A stretch of 64,000 bases of DNA from Grammothele lineata (taxonomy: Eukaryota; Basidiomycota; Agaricomycetes; Polyporales; Polyporaceae), in the NCBI GenBank assembly GCA_002150815.3, contig NDFF03000116.1, positions 124,001 to 188,000 on the forward strand, read 5' to 3'. Numbering within the stretch: the stretch's first letter is position 1; every line of letters starts with the position of its first letter. The notes under the pieces are model-generated. The model was not told the origin of the DNA. It ran no database searches and saw only the letters and a program-made list of their open reading frames with translations. The translations under genes and the position numbers were made by a program. Positions 48,213-60,439 of this stretch are shown piece after piece.

Positions 48213-49230
48213 TCATGCACCTCCGTAATTTGGATTCTCGCTGTCCCACCGGCCGACCCACCACCTACACATATTTTTCCGGACACCCAGCTGCTCCCGG
48301 TCGAGACCTCCCCCAGAGACTTCCAACGACCCGAACCACGAACTCTCAACGAAACCCTCCTCGAGCAGAACACCCGCCTTGCGAGCTTCCCGCACGAAGT
48401 GTTCGCATATGTGTGGTTGGGTGTATTTCCCCGCGGCCACATAAGCGCGGGCGGAAGGGTCTTTGCGGAGGAGGGATGTCAGGGCTTGGATGAGCACGTC
48501 GTGCGACTGGTCGAAGTGCAGCAGGTCGGACATGATCACTGCATCGAAGCCTTTGGCATTGTCGTCACCACGTCCCTGGAGAAGATCCCTGGCGCATGGA
48601 TGTCAATGAGCTCGGCTAAGCGGCCGTGAAGTTCACGTCCCCTACTCACAATAGCGGGCGAACGTCTGTGCCCCACTCGTAGCCTAGCGAGTGCACCGCA
48701 CACTGGCTGTTGAAATGTGCCCGGTTACCTTCCACGTTTCTAGTGAGGTTCTTCATGATGGTGGCGTCGGGATAGTCAGTAATGACCGTCAGTGCCGGCG
48801 GTTCAGAGAGCGTGGACGAAAGCAACGAGGGAAGAGCGCAGCCGGCTCCTATCTCAACCACTGACGAGAGAGAAATCTCAGTTAGCATTTCTGTCGCATT
48901 GTTTCTCGTCAGCCTACCTGTTTTTCGGTGCAGCGATATCACACCTCTCTCCAAGAGCTCTGCTAGCAGTAAGGAAGGCGAGAACAAATGGTCCGCTAGA
49001 AGAGTGTTAGCCTACATATGAGTTAGTCCCATAAAAGATACTATGATAACGTTCACTCACCTTTCCTTCCTATCACAAAAATGAGTGCGAAATACGGGTA
49101 TCCATGCATAATGACATGCCTTGGGTGCGACAGTCAATTCCAGAGGCCCATATCTGATTATGCCATCGTCAGGAGCTGATTCGCCGAACAACGCGGCGGA
49201 GTCGCTCAGAAAATCATCCATGTCGGACAT
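48213..49230 (-). CDS. EFM7/NNT1-like protein methyltransferase (class I SAM-dependent)
   Basis: Four exons (49230-49096, 49011-48918, 48860-48650, 48588-48213) give 271 residues. Motif order fits the nicotinamide N-methyltransferase-like/EFM7 group: [16 protein letters not shown], the SAM-binding [14 protein letters not shown] (~77-90), TDYPD (acidic end of beta 2), [18 protein letters not shown] (post-motif II) and the C-terminal CRWWVGRW. The yeast member methylates translation elongation factor 1A at its N-terminal Gly and adjacent Lys. The first donor is ambiguous: exon 1 could end up to 8 codons earlier. The intron at 48917-48861 is 57 nt and open in frame. The gene is divergent from SEC24 across 272 bases. 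Confidence 0.85.
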
Positions 49231-49502
49231 CTTGCGAGAGAGCACGACGGTCAACCTCAAGACGCACTGCCAAGGAGGTAGTGGCCTTATTCGGGTTCTG
49301 GACCTTCGGAGGATGTGTTTGGATCGGAGGCTGCAGCCAAACAAATGACCGAATCTGGTCGCGCAGCAAGCGCCACGCCGGACGAGAGCCGCGCTCGTCG
49401 TCAGCCACAGCGAGCTCGTCCTCTCCGTCCGCGCACGCCCCTCGCTTTGCCGCCCCGCCACCGCCTCCTCCTCTTGGATACCATCTCTCTGCTCTATGCT
49501 TC
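49231..49502. promoter_or_regulatory. Short divergent promoter between EFM7-like and SEC24
   Basis: Only 272 bases separate the two start codons, so both core promoters and 5' leaders must lie here. The part near SEC24 is C/T-rich. No TATA box on either strand. Confidence 0.55.
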
Positions 49503-52500
49503 ATGTATGCGCACAGCACTAGCTCCCATATCCCTCAGCCGCCTCACAGCGCGGGTATGCCCTACAAGGGCCTCCGTGCGGCTATCGACCCGGCGCAGAT
49601 CCCGTCGCCAATAGACACCATAGAGGTCGACAGGGAGAAATGGGAGGACCAGCAATACATGACGCTCCCGGGGAAGCATCCACCGCTGTCCACCACGGAC
49701 TTTGTCGCGATCGACCAAGGTGAGCCTCTTGCCAACAGCTCTTCCTGTCTCCGGACAGCGCTGAGGATAAGGTCCTACCAGGCAACACTTCCCCGCGGTA
49801 TATCCGCATGTCCACATGGAACATGCCTAGCACGTCGCGCCTTGCTTCCGACTGCGAAGTTCCCATCGCGGCCGTCATTCAGCCTTTCGCGGACCAAGAC
49901 CCTCGGGAAGAACCCGTCCCGCTCGTTGAAACGGGTCCTGCTGGCCCTGCGCGCTGCGAGAGATGTAAAGGATACATAAATCCCTGGTGCACCTGGATCG
50001 CGGGCGGCGCGCGGTGGAAGTGCAATCTGTGTGGGCACGAGACAGAAGGTACGCGCCCCACCCGTTCCGCTCCCTGCACCTCCCGGCCGTCCTGACCGGC
50101 TCATGTCCTTCGCGCGCGTGCCTTCCTCCCTCAATTTTGAACCTATTACCCACTCTAGTCGCGTCGGAATACTTCTGCAACCTCGACGCGAGCCTCCTCC
50201 GTCTCGACCATCTCCAGCGGCCCGAGCTGAACAAGGGTACCGTCGACTTCGCCGTCTCTGAGGAGTACTGGGCGCCTCATCCGCCTCCTAGTATCCGCCC
50301 GCTCTACTTCTCCGCCGCCCCGCCACCGGAGAGCCAGAGGCGGAAGCCGGTGCCCATGGACTACATCTTCACGTTTGACGTCTCGCAGGACGCGGTGCGG
50401 TCCGGATTCCTCCAAGCAGCCTGTGCGGTGCTCTTGGAGGCATTGTATGGCCGCGAGGACGGGAGCGTCCCGCCTTGCTTCCCGCCTTCAAGCCGCATAT
50501 CTATCTTGGCTTACGATCGGACATTGCAGTTCTATAACTTATCCGTACGCGCTTGCCTCGAGTGTGTCAGGCCCATTTACTCACGTCGGCCCTTGTAGTC
50601 CCCAGTAGATGGCCAGCCTCCGCTATTGGTTGTCCCTGATATCGATGATGTATTCTTACCGGCTACTGATGGTTTATTTGCGAACCCCGTGGAGTCAAGG
50701 TGCGCGGACTGTCCTCAGTTGACCTATGCGATGACTGATCCTTCAGTAGAGAGGCAGTTACCAATCTCTTGAATGCGCTAGCGGCACGTCATGAGCAAAC
50801 GCTAGAAACGGAGGCTGCACTAGGGTCAGTCTTGGCCTCAAGTTTGGCATCTCTGGTGAGTTATGATGGGTCAAAGTCGCCTGCATTCCCCTCACCGGAT
50901 GAAAGGCAGGAAGAGGAGGCCAAGTGGTCGTCTTCGCTGCAACGTTACCTACGATCGGTGTTGGTGCGCTGTCGCCTTATGGAGACGAGGCGGCAATGTA
51001 CGGCACCGACAAGGAGCGGACATTGTTCGAGCACCGGGAAGAGACATGGAAGGACATTGGCGAGCAGTGCGCCTCGGAGGGCGTCGGTGTGAGCATGTTC
51101 CTTGGCATGGGTCGTCCCATAGACATCGCATCAATAGGTGGGAGGCAAAGTTTCACAGCAGATCGGTCTTCTGATGCATCCCTTGAAGGTCTCCCCTCGT
51201 CGATCAGCGGAGGCGAACTGTTCTTCCACCCGAAGTTCGACCCCGTGCGAGACGGCATAGTGCTAGCTTCTCAGTTCCGGAGGCTAGTATCAAGGACAAC
51301 CGTCTACTCGTGCTCTATGCGGGTACGCTGCTCATCCGGTTCGCTCTCCGTACCTCCCCGTTGCCACCGTATCCTCACGGAGGAACAATCTAGGCCTTCG
51401 AGTTGGGACGCAGTATGGCAACTTCTACGAGAGTCCCGCGGCAGACATGGAGTTCGGTACGATGGACGCAGACAAGGCGATCTGCGTCTCACTCGAGCAT
51501 GCGCGCACACTCGACGACAGGCAGTACGCATTCGTCCAGTCCGCCATTCTGTACACGACGGCGAACGGCGAGCGCCGCGTTCGTGTCCACAATCTTGCCT
51601 TGCGCGTCGTCACTCTCGCCGGCAATGTGTTCCAGTATGCGGACATGGACGCTACGGTCACGTACATGCTTCGAGAAGGTGAGGATTGTTATAGTCGGAG
51701 AACCTCGCGTGCACTGAAGGGATCGTACTAGCGATATCGAAGATGCCTTCCCTAAGGATAGCTCAGATTCAAGAAGCACTCACGGAGCGATGTGCACTGA
51801 TCCTTTACGCCTATCGAAAGTTCTGCGCAGCCTCTGCCGCCCCAACTCAGGTATGCGATTTATCACATTCGCGAGTGACTTCTGAGTTGACTTGAGATAG
51901 CTCATTCTTCCTGAAGCGTTCCGCGCGCTTCCGTTGTACGTCCTGACAATGATGAAGACTAAACCCCTCAAAGGTTAAAGCGGTTGGACACACTTCTTGT
52001 GTAATCGTGACTAACGTTTTCCCAGGCCGCAACGTCACGGCGGACGTCCGCAATTACTATGCTCGCAAGCTGTCCGCCATGGGCGTGCGCAGTACCATGC
52101 ATTATCTGTACCCAAGAATGCTCGCACTGCACGACCTGAACGATGAGATCGCCTTACCTGACGCGAATGGGCGAGTGGACCTGCCGTCACTCATGCGGGA
52201 CAGCCATCTGTTCATGGAATCGCATGGGGTGTATCTCATCGGTATGGTGTGGTTATATGCGTACGAGAAGCTACAACTGACTATTATCTTCAGACAACGA
52301 GGACCTCATGATACTATGGATAGGGTCGAGTGTGTCCCCGCAGGTACTCAAGGATCTAGTCGACGTCGATGACATCATGCAGCTCGATCCCCGTATGGTA
52401 CGTTTCCGAATCCACATCACCGAACATGTGTTGATGCTCATTGGCACCTGTAGCTGTACCTTCCTTCGTTGCAAACGCGTCTCGCGACGCAGGTTCGCAA

Positions 52501-52842
52501 TGTCCTGGCACATCGCTTTGCCCAGCGAGGATACACGCCCAAATTCCTGTTGGCGCGCCAGAACATGGACGGCACAGAAATCGAGTTTAGTGACATGCTC
52601 GTCGAGGACCAAAACAATGCGGCCATGTCGTACATTGACTGTAGGTCTCATCTCTATCTCGCTTACAGTGTCTAGGCCTCACCCTTCGAAAGATCTGTGT
52701 TTGGTGCATAAGCAGATACATACAGCGGTACGTTTCACTTACGTTCTTCTCGTTCGATTTGTACTCAATCAGACTATTTCATCAGCTCACTACCGGCGCG
52801 TCGTTAACGAGCGGTGGAGGCTTCCGATCTATTCCCTGGTGA
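49503..52842 (+). CDS. SEC24: SEC24, COPII coat cargo-adaptor subunit
   Basis: Fifteen exons (49503-49719, 49782-50048, 50159-50544, 50599-50699, 50747-50855, 50906-51137, 51189-51338, 51394-51678, 51732-51850, 51901-51973, 52026-52241, 52294-52397, 52454-52640, 52693-52727, 52786-52842) join in frame to 845 residues. It begins with the conserved IPQPPHSAG and [10 protein letters not shown] segments. The Sec23/Sec24 zinc finger is CERC...CNLC at ~131-155, followed by trunk ([11 protein letters not shown]), beta-sandwich, helical ([27 protein letters not shown]) and gelsolin-like ([11 protein letters not shown]) domains and the final [10 protein letters not shown]. Sec24 pairs with Sec23 on ER membranes and selects cargo for COPII vesicles. 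Most introns are 46-60 nt. Confidence 0.95.
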
Positions 52843-53228
52843 CGAGTGTCGTTATGCACGATCTACTACTGTACTGCTGGTATCTAAGTATTCGCAAATG
52901 GAACAACAGACTACGCGCTGTATTGTTTGCGTGTGTCATACGCGTCCTAGCGAGCATCAACAGGGGTGCATCTTATGCGGGTGAGAGCTCCATGCTTTGA
53001 ATTAACGTGTCGCTTAGGCGGGATTCGACTGACGTCATGGAAGGGACGCGTGACCCAAAAGCGCGGTCGCTGCTCGGTCGCCCTCTCTCACACCTTGCCC
53101 CGAGCCAGCACAAGTACAGCACAGTGCTCGGAGGCCCCTCTAGAACGTACTGATTGTCTCCTCTTTGGCCACAGGATGAAGCGTTTCCAAACGTGTGCGC
53201 TCTCTCAGGTGCGGATCCCTGGGACATC
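52843..53228. other. Intergenic interval, SEC24 3' flank and AIM9-like promoter
   Basis: No gene seen. It contains the palindromic TGACGTCA noted separately. Confidence 0.5.
53030..53037. promoter_or_regulatory. CRE/ATF palindrome TGACGTCA
   Basis: Perfect 8-bp bZIP (CREB/ATF-type) site 192 bases upstream of the ATG at 53229. Binding is inferred from sequence alone. Confidence 0.4.
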
Positions 53229-55184
53229 ATGTTTCCTCACTTGGTCGTCACTCTGCTAACAACGTTCTTCGTGAAGCGTACACATCTGAAGGTCCCTTCT
53301 TCGACGAGGACACCCCGGCGGGCGTGCTTTGCGTCTGCAGCGAGGGTTGCTTCTGCATCCACCAGCGGGCTCACCTTGGAGGTGAACGGTCAGAAAGTCC
53401 AGGACCCCGAAGAGCTTCGGCGTCACACGCTGACGCGTTGGCTGTACAACGAGAAAGCGCGTGCGTCTAGCGCTGGGAATTCACGAAGGCGAATGATCTG
53501 ACGCGTTCAAATCTCAGAACTCGCTCGTCGCTATGTGGACTTCAACCCATTCGCACTCGCAGAAGCGGCATCCGAGACTGTTGGTGCCAAGTGCACCGCC
53601 GTGAACAAAATATCCGAAAGTGAGTTATGACTGTTGAAAAACATCTTGTGTAGCTCATACTGAATGAATCATCACAGGCGGGTTCAACAAGGTGCTTGAA
53701 CTTAAGTTCGAGGATGGGCAGGAAGCCATCGCTCGCTTGCCATTCCCCTTGGCGGGACCTCCACACTTGATGACTGCTTCCGAAGTCGCGACCATGAATG
53801 TTGTCGAGAACGGCATGGGGGTTCCCGTTCCCAAAGTCCTTACGTGGAGCTCCCAGGCAAACTCCACCCCGGTTGGCGCGGAGTTCATCTTGATGGCCAA
53901 ACCACCCGGCGTGAGGCTCGATACCATCTGGGACACTCTCTTGAAGGATAAGGATAAGGGTGGCTTGGAGAAGATGTCCAAGCTCGCGCTGGAAATGACA
54001 AAGATTCGGAATGTCTTCCCCGCCTTGCGTCTCACCCATCACGGGAGCGTCTACTTTGAGGAAGACGTTGAGGGCGTCCCCCACGTAACTGACATCGCCG
54101 CAGACTCTACCATCGCCAACATGTTCCCTTCCGGATTTGCTATAGGACCGACTGTTGACTGGGATTTCTGGAGAGGCGAACGTCGGGATATGGACCTCGA
54201 TCGTGGACCTTGTAGGTGCATGTTTTCCACAGTCTCTCGTCTATCTAACCGGTTATTGTAGGGAAGGATACCCTATCTTACCTCACGGCCTTGATCAAAA
54301 ATGAGCAGCAATGGTTGAAGACATACGCTAAACCTCGCGACCCTTCTGATATTTTCTTCAGAAGTGCCGACGACAACTCTCCATCAGCCCACATCGCACT
54401 CCTCGATCAGCTGCTAGAATGCCTTCCTCACATCGTTCCCCACGAGTCACTGTGCTTCCCTTCCCTTTGGCACCCCGAATTCGGCCTCCAGTCCAACTTC
54501 TTTGTCCAACCGCCAGAACTCAACATCTCCGCTGTGCTTGACTGGCAGTGGACGTCCGCCGCTCCCTTCTTCCTTCAGGCCATACTTGCGCGCTCAACGG
54601 TGCACGCGCTCATGTCGTCGCGCCTCGCCCCCGGCAAGCTGGGCGACGGCGCGGTTCTGCCAGAGATCCTCGAGAATCTTGCGCCCGATTCCAACCGCGC
54701 CCTGCTCATCCACCGCGAGTATCGCGGAAGCCTCGCGCTTGCGTCACGCCACATCCCAGACGACGAGCCGCATGAGCCACTCCTAGCCGCCATCTCCAAG
54801 ACCCTCGTACACCTCCCAGCGATCGTGGACCCGATCCACTGCGCGACGCGCACGTGGCACCGCGGCATCGTGCACCTGCGCGCCGCGCTCATGCGCCTCC
54901 AGAAAGAATGGCCGGCGGTCGCGAGGGATGAATGGCCTTGCCCGCTGCACTTCTCTGCAGAGGAGATGCGGGAGACGGAGAAGGAACGGGCGCGCGCGAT
55001 GAAGTACCGGCGCGTCATGGAGGAAGCGCGCTTGTACGGAATCGAGGAAGACGGCGAGGTCCCGGCGGAGGACTTCCCGAAGGCTCAGTGGCTTGACGAA
55101 TGGGTGAAGACTCAGTGGGAAGGAGGCGAGGTCGAGGGCGGCCCGTTCCCCCACATCGACGGTGGACGGTCGTTCCAGGTTTGA
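53229..55184 (+). CDS. AIM9-like aminoglycoside-phosphotransferase-fold protein, probably mitochondrial
   Basis: Four exons (53229-53460, 53518-53619, 53678-54211, 54262-55184) give 596 residues. The N terminus is basic and hydroxylated (RTHLKV, STRTPRRACFASAARVASAS), fitting a mitochondrial presequence. Family blocks are RWLYNEK, GFNKVLELKFEDG (P-loop region), EAIARLPFPLAGPP, TASEVATM, PVPKVLTW and a VLDWQW-type motif (~380). The usual HxDLxxxN catalytic loop reads HPEFGLQSN: Asp is Glu and the spacing to Asn is one residue longer. The C-terminal third is helical and charged. Yeast Aim9 mutants affect mitochondrial inheritance; the substrate is not known. Activity here is doubtful. Confidence 0.85.
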
Positions 55185-56094
55185 GCAATACTGGGGTGAC
55201 TATGCGAAGCAAGCCATACGTTCCAACGTTGAATCTTTGTCCTACCAAGCCATCGGTTTCGAAGGGACATAAAGGGGAATTCTACGGGGATTCAAAATTT
55301 CTGTACGATATTCGATGTGTTTCTGTCCACCGTTCCCGGGGTGCTCCCTAGGTAGAGATACCGCGTACGATATGGTTCGGATACTGCTAGTCCATGGCTG
55401 TCTTGCTGGAACTTGCTATGGCGCGTATGCGTGATTTGATCCACACTGAGATGGACAACCGCACTTTGCACGACGCCCTCATAAGGATTGCGACCATGAT
55501 TGCGACATGGAGTGCGATCGAATAGGCATAAACCCCGACTGTATGCATTATAAACGGAGTTTCAAATGATCTGGGATCACGAAGTCGCCGTTTACAGTTT
55601 CAAAGTCCGAAGCGAGCGAGTCCGCTGACGACTTCTTCCCGGCGGGCGTACAACTTCGCACCGCTCTAACTTTTCAAAGTCGACCACATTGACCGTATCC
55701 TACCCACACCCGGATAGCGGTACACAGAAGTCGCTGGATGGGCTTATCACCTGTCGTGACATTGCCCTCGCGGTGCAGCAAATCTTCCTTCTGCTCTTCA
55801 ACACCCGCGACAGTCCATTTATATCTGTCAAGGTCGAAGATGCCGTACTCGCTCCCACTCCTTGCGAGATATCGCAAGACATGTGAGCTCACGGCCCTCC
55901 GCTTCTTATCATTCTCCTTGCGATCAAGTTCTCATCCGATCCTTCCCCGCTCATAGGCTGGTATCGACTCCCAAGTTGGCATATCTCTTAGGACACACTT
56001 GCATAAAGGCCATGAGCAGGCCCAGCGTATCATACACTCCAACGGCTGCTTGCTCCATCGTCACCCTCGCCTCTTGGGTAGAGTGAGCCCGACC
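55185..56094. other. Intergenic interval upstream of the OPT transporter
   Basis: No supportable gene in ~0.9 kb. The largest open frames are about 70 codons and lack motifs. It holds the OPT promoter; no clear TATA box near 56095. Confidence 0.5.
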
Positions 56095-58616
56095 ATGCTG
56101 CTATTGCAAGATATCGAAGAGTCTCGTACCGATGACGGTCTCCATTCCGCAAAGTCGGATGAGCATCCCATCCAACCTCAGGAAGCGTCCAAGTCGGACA
56201 TCGACGAAAAACAGACACTAACGGACGTCGAGCGCATCCTCTCTGTATCATCCTTCGACGTTGATGACCACAATGCTCTCCAAGACTTTGGGACTGTCGA
56301 TCCTTTCCCCGTCGACCCTGATGCCCCCGAAGAACAACAATTCACTTTTCGTGCCGTATTCGTTGGCTGTGCTCTTGGCGCTGTAATCTCTGCGAGCAAG
56401 TACGTACTCATATTCTCGCCCTTGACCATTACTCCTTGCTCATCTCTGCTACTCAGCGTGTATCTCGGCCTTAAGACGGGATGGACGTTCGGGGCGTCTC
56501 TCTTCGGGTCAATTTTTGGCTTCGCCATTCTCAAGCCGCTCTCCAAGGCCTTGCCATCGCGTTTCGGAGGGGGATACTTCGGTCCTAAGGAAAATGTTTG
56601 CTGTCAGAGCGCCGCTACGGTCGGTATCCATGTGCACGCTCTCATACTGTCCCGCTTATGCCATTTCTAGGCGGCGGGTTCCTTAGGCCTCCTTTTCACC
56701 TCTGGCTTTCCCGCAGCATACCAACTGGGACTGTTGGGAGATGATCCCGTGTCGGACTTCGGGTACGCATCTGAATCCTGGTGTTCGGAGGCTTCGGCTT
56801 GATTATCTTTCTTACAGTCGTCTCATCACGTTCACGCTCTGCTGTGCATATGTTGGCATCTTCTTCACAATGCCCTTGCGCCGCCTCTACATCCTCAAAC
56901 TCAAGCTCACATTCCCTAGTGCAGTTGCAGCCGCTTACACCATCCGCTCGCTGCACGTCGGCCGTAATGCCGCCGCGAATGCCCGAAAGAAAACGCTCGC
57001 TCTTATCATTTCCTTCCTTCTTGCCATCGTCTGGAGGATTACCAGCGAGTATGCTCCGGGAGTTATGTGGGATTGGCACTTCGGATGGTGGTTCTACAAG
57101 GCCGGCTGGAAATGGATCATCGCCGCTGAGAACTGGGTATATGCGCCTTCTCTTACTATGTTCTCACTGTGCTAACTCCATGGGTTCAGGGCTGGATCTG
57201 GGAGTGGACCCCTGCATTCATCGGCGTTGGTCTCCTCGTGCCAATCAACTCCTCTATCTCCTTCGTCGGTGGCTCCGCCCTCGGCTGGGCTATCATCGGC
57301 CCCGCGCTTGTCGCGACGAACCGCGCGTTCGGGATTCCGGCCTCTATGTCCGGTATGTTCCCCGAGTACGTCAACTATGCCAACATGGTCCTGGACGATC
57401 CCGTCAACTCGCCTTCGCCGAAGTACTGGATGATCTGGCCAGGGTGCGCGATCCTCCTATGCTCGAGCATGGCCGAGATCGCTGCGAACGGAGGCGCGGT
57501 GGCGAAGAGCCTCGCGATGACATTGGCTCCCCTCGTGCAGGACGCCAAAGTTTATCTTTTCGGCCCGCGGACTCTCGCCAGGCCCCTTGACGAGAACGAA
57601 AAAGAAGGGGCCTTCTACGACCCGGTACCGCCGCACGAGCAGACACCGTGGTGGATGTGGGTCGGTGGCCTCGCCGCAGGAATGGTCGTCACAATGGTCG
57701 TGATGAAGTTCCAGTTCGGGCAGAACCCTGGGGTGACGCTCCTGGCCCTCCTCTTCTCGTTCCTCTTCTCGCTCGTCGGCGCCGAATGCACAGGTCGGGT
57801 TTCGGTCACGCCAGTGACCACTCTCGGGAACTTCGCTCAGCTGGTGTTTGGTGGCATATCGAAGGGGACAGGTCTCTCGCCAGCGGCAAACCAACTCAAC
57901 AACGGGTTGTCGGGTATGATTACGCTCGGCGCGTCTGAACAGGTGGCTGATATGCTCGGTGAGCGTCTTATCTTCAATCCTAGAAAGGAGGCGATATTCA
58001 CACAACCGCAGGCGACCTCAAGACAACCCACCTACTCGGTGCCGCCCCGCGCGTCCAGCTCTACGCCCAATGCTTCGGCGCCCTCGTATCCATCTTCCTC
58101 TCCGCAGGGATGTACATCGTCTTCGTCAAGGCCTACCCCTGCATCAATACCCTCACCTCAACCACCTGCGCCTTCCCCGCGCCCGACGTCGGCGCCTGGC
58201 GCGCCGTCTCCGTCGCCGTCTCCTCCCCCTCCCTCCCCATCCCCCGCTCCTCCGGCATAACCGCCCTCTCCCTCGGCGCGCTCTCCGTCCTCTCCACCGC
58301 GGCCAAGTACCGCCTCACGAGCCCCACGAGCGCGCGCAGGGGGTGGTTCCCGAACTGGAACGCGGTCGGGATCGCGTTCATCCTCGGCCCGTTGTGCACG
58401 TACCCGATGGCGATGCTCTTCGGGAGCGTGATCGCGCTCGTGTGGCGCAGACGGTGGCCGGCGGGCGCGGCGATGTACTGTTATGCGGTCGCGGCGGGCA
58501 TGATTGCTGGCGAGGGCCTTGGGGGGATCGCGAATGCCGTGTTGCAGATCGCGGGTGTGTCGGGTGCGGTTAAGGGAACGAGCGTTGGGTGTCCGTTGGA
58601 CGTGTACTGTGGATAA
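56095..58616 (+). CDS. Oligopeptide transporter, OPT family
   Basis: Six exons (56095-56399, 56457-56619, 56671-56762, 56818-57136, 57190-57958, 58012-58616) join in frame to 750 residues. An acidic cytosolic N terminus of ~90 residues precedes the membrane domain. Recognisable OPT segments are VYLGLKTGWTFGASLFGSIFGFAI, FGPKENVCCQSAAT, FTMPLRRLYILKLKLTFPS, EWTPAFIGVGLLVPINSS, MFPEYVNYANM and NWNAVGIAFILGP, spread over about 14-16 hydrophobic helices. OPT proteins carry small peptides, glutathione or metal chelates by proton symport. The PT and YSL branches cannot be separated with confidence here, though the segment order looks closer to the metal-chelate/YSL-like side. Location: plasma or vacuolar membrane. 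Confidence 0.9.
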
Positions 58617-58936
58617 GATGGAACAGTGAGAAATGCGTTGTGCGAACAGGTGCAACCAAAGATGTAGACATAGGATCCCCCGAGAATAGATGACGGTCAT
58701 GGAAGTCGCATATTTCTTCCAGAACTTGTTTCAGTGTTCACGCGCGGGTGCGCTAGCATTTTGAAGCGTGTTCATGGTGATTTGGCGGGATTGGGCGAAA
58801 CGGGCGATGTCTTTCGACCCGGGAAGAAGCTCACGAAGTAACTGAGAGAAGTATCGATACGACCGAGACGAGTCCATCCAGATAGTCCATTCCAACAATA
58901 CACACACACTACCACATCCCCAGTACCACTCCCCAT
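58617..58936. other. Convergent intergenic interval
   Basis: Separates the 3' ends of the OPT gene and the minus-strand DUF1295 gene. Nothing else seen. Confidence 0.55.
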
Positions 58937-60439
58937 TCACGCACCCTTCTCCGGCGTCCACTCATACATCCCCAAATCCAACAAAACCGTCCTCTTCACC
59001 CAGCCCGGCAACGCACGATACACCGCCGGGGGAAGCGGAAGCAGGATCGACGTCTGGGCGCGATAGGCCCGATAGTTTGCCCACGCGCCGTTCTGCGGCT
59101 GGCGCTCGTGGAAGTCGCCCCCGTCGGGCGAGTCGTCTTCGGGATAGGACATCTTGTAGAAGCGCTGCGCGGTGGGTTTCTCGGCTGTGGGTACGCCGGA
59201 GCCGAAGAGGAGGAGCCTGGCAGTGGGAGTCGGGTGAGACGGGGGCGGATGAGTGGAGGGGAGGGGGGAACGTACACCATAGTGAAGAGGGGGGAGACGA
59301 GTGCGCCGAGCTGCGCTGAGCGGGCGGAGGAGCTCACGGACCCGCTCACGCTTGGGGCGACGGCGAGGGTCCAGATGCCCCACCAGCACATTATCCTACA
59401 AGAGGGTTAGTCCGGTAGTCGATGGGAATATTTCTTGAGGTAGGACTCACTCGCCGAAGTACGGAGGGTGGCGCGACCACGCCCAGAGTCCGGCCTGCGC
59501 AAAAGAACAGGTCGGCATCACACGAGCGTGAACAGGCGGAGAGAGCGTACGTCAATCGGCTTGTCCTTGGGAGCGCCGCGCGATTTGTAAAGATACTTCT
59601 GCAGGTCTGCGACGGACTCGATCAACCAGCCTATGGACCATATGATGATACCGAGGACGTCGCTGGCTGTGCCGAACGAGAGCGCACGCCCGGAAGATAC
59701 GTTGGGCGAGTTGAGGATGATGACCGGGAGAGAGACAATCCAAACCCAGATAATCTGGCCTGAAAACGTAAGGACAGTTAGCAGACGACACTACGGCTGC
59801 GACCTGTATTCCTCACCAATCCAGAACCCTGTCAACCGAGAAAAGTCAGCCGCTCCTGAACGTTTCTTGTTCGATGAATCGTGCACCTACCGAAGAATTT
59901 GAAGAAATGAGAACGGATGTCATCGAAGCGGGTATCGCTCCCTGTCTTGAGAACACGGAAGAGCAAGAAGCCTGGAGAATCCAACTGTCAGGAAAACACG
60001 GCGGTCCAGTGGGATACCTTTGCGCACCTGCGAGGCGAGCCGCCCAGACCATGACGAAGACGCTGGTGACGACATTTCTCGCCGAGAACTCTTGTCCCAG
60101 CAAGAGAGTAAGAAGCGCTGCATATGCGGTCAGTATCCGCTCCTACTACAAGATTTTTTGTTCGAAATGCCCACCGAGGATGAAGAAGTTTGAGCCTGGG
60201 AAGCAATAGTGAGTGAAGGACATTGCGACGTGCGCTAGAAACGTAGCCAAAACGTAGCCCACCTCCTGTGAAATCTGTGATTTTGTCAAACTGGAGACAC
60301 GTCAGAGATTGTTCATTATGGTGTGAAGTACAAGTACCTGGAGCGTCCACGCTATGGCAAACCCCAGCATCTGGTAGCCAACGGTGACGAGAAGGGTGAT
60401 GGCGAGGTAGGAATTATCGAGGACGTGCACCGGTGCCAT
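58937..60439 (-). CDS. DUF1295 (steroid 5-alpha-reductase-like) membrane protein
   Basis: Ten exons (60439-60338, 60290-60263, 60195-60175, 60117-60028, 59971-59891, 59828-59817, 59759-59551, 59494-59451, 59395-59276, 59216-58937) join in frame to 328 residues. Family blocks are FDKITDFTGGSNFF, ARNVVTSVFVMVWAARLAGF, KTGSDTRFDDIRSHFFKFFGFW, IGWLIESVADLQK, LWAWSRHPPYFGE and CWWGIWTLAVAPS. The protein has about 6-7 hydrophobic segments. The R-H-P-x-Y-F-G-E motif resembles the cofactor site of the ICMT/5-alpha-reductase group; the substrate of fungal members is not established. Three internal exons are only 28, 21 and 12 nt. It is divergent from the HSL-type hydrolase. Confidence 0.9.
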
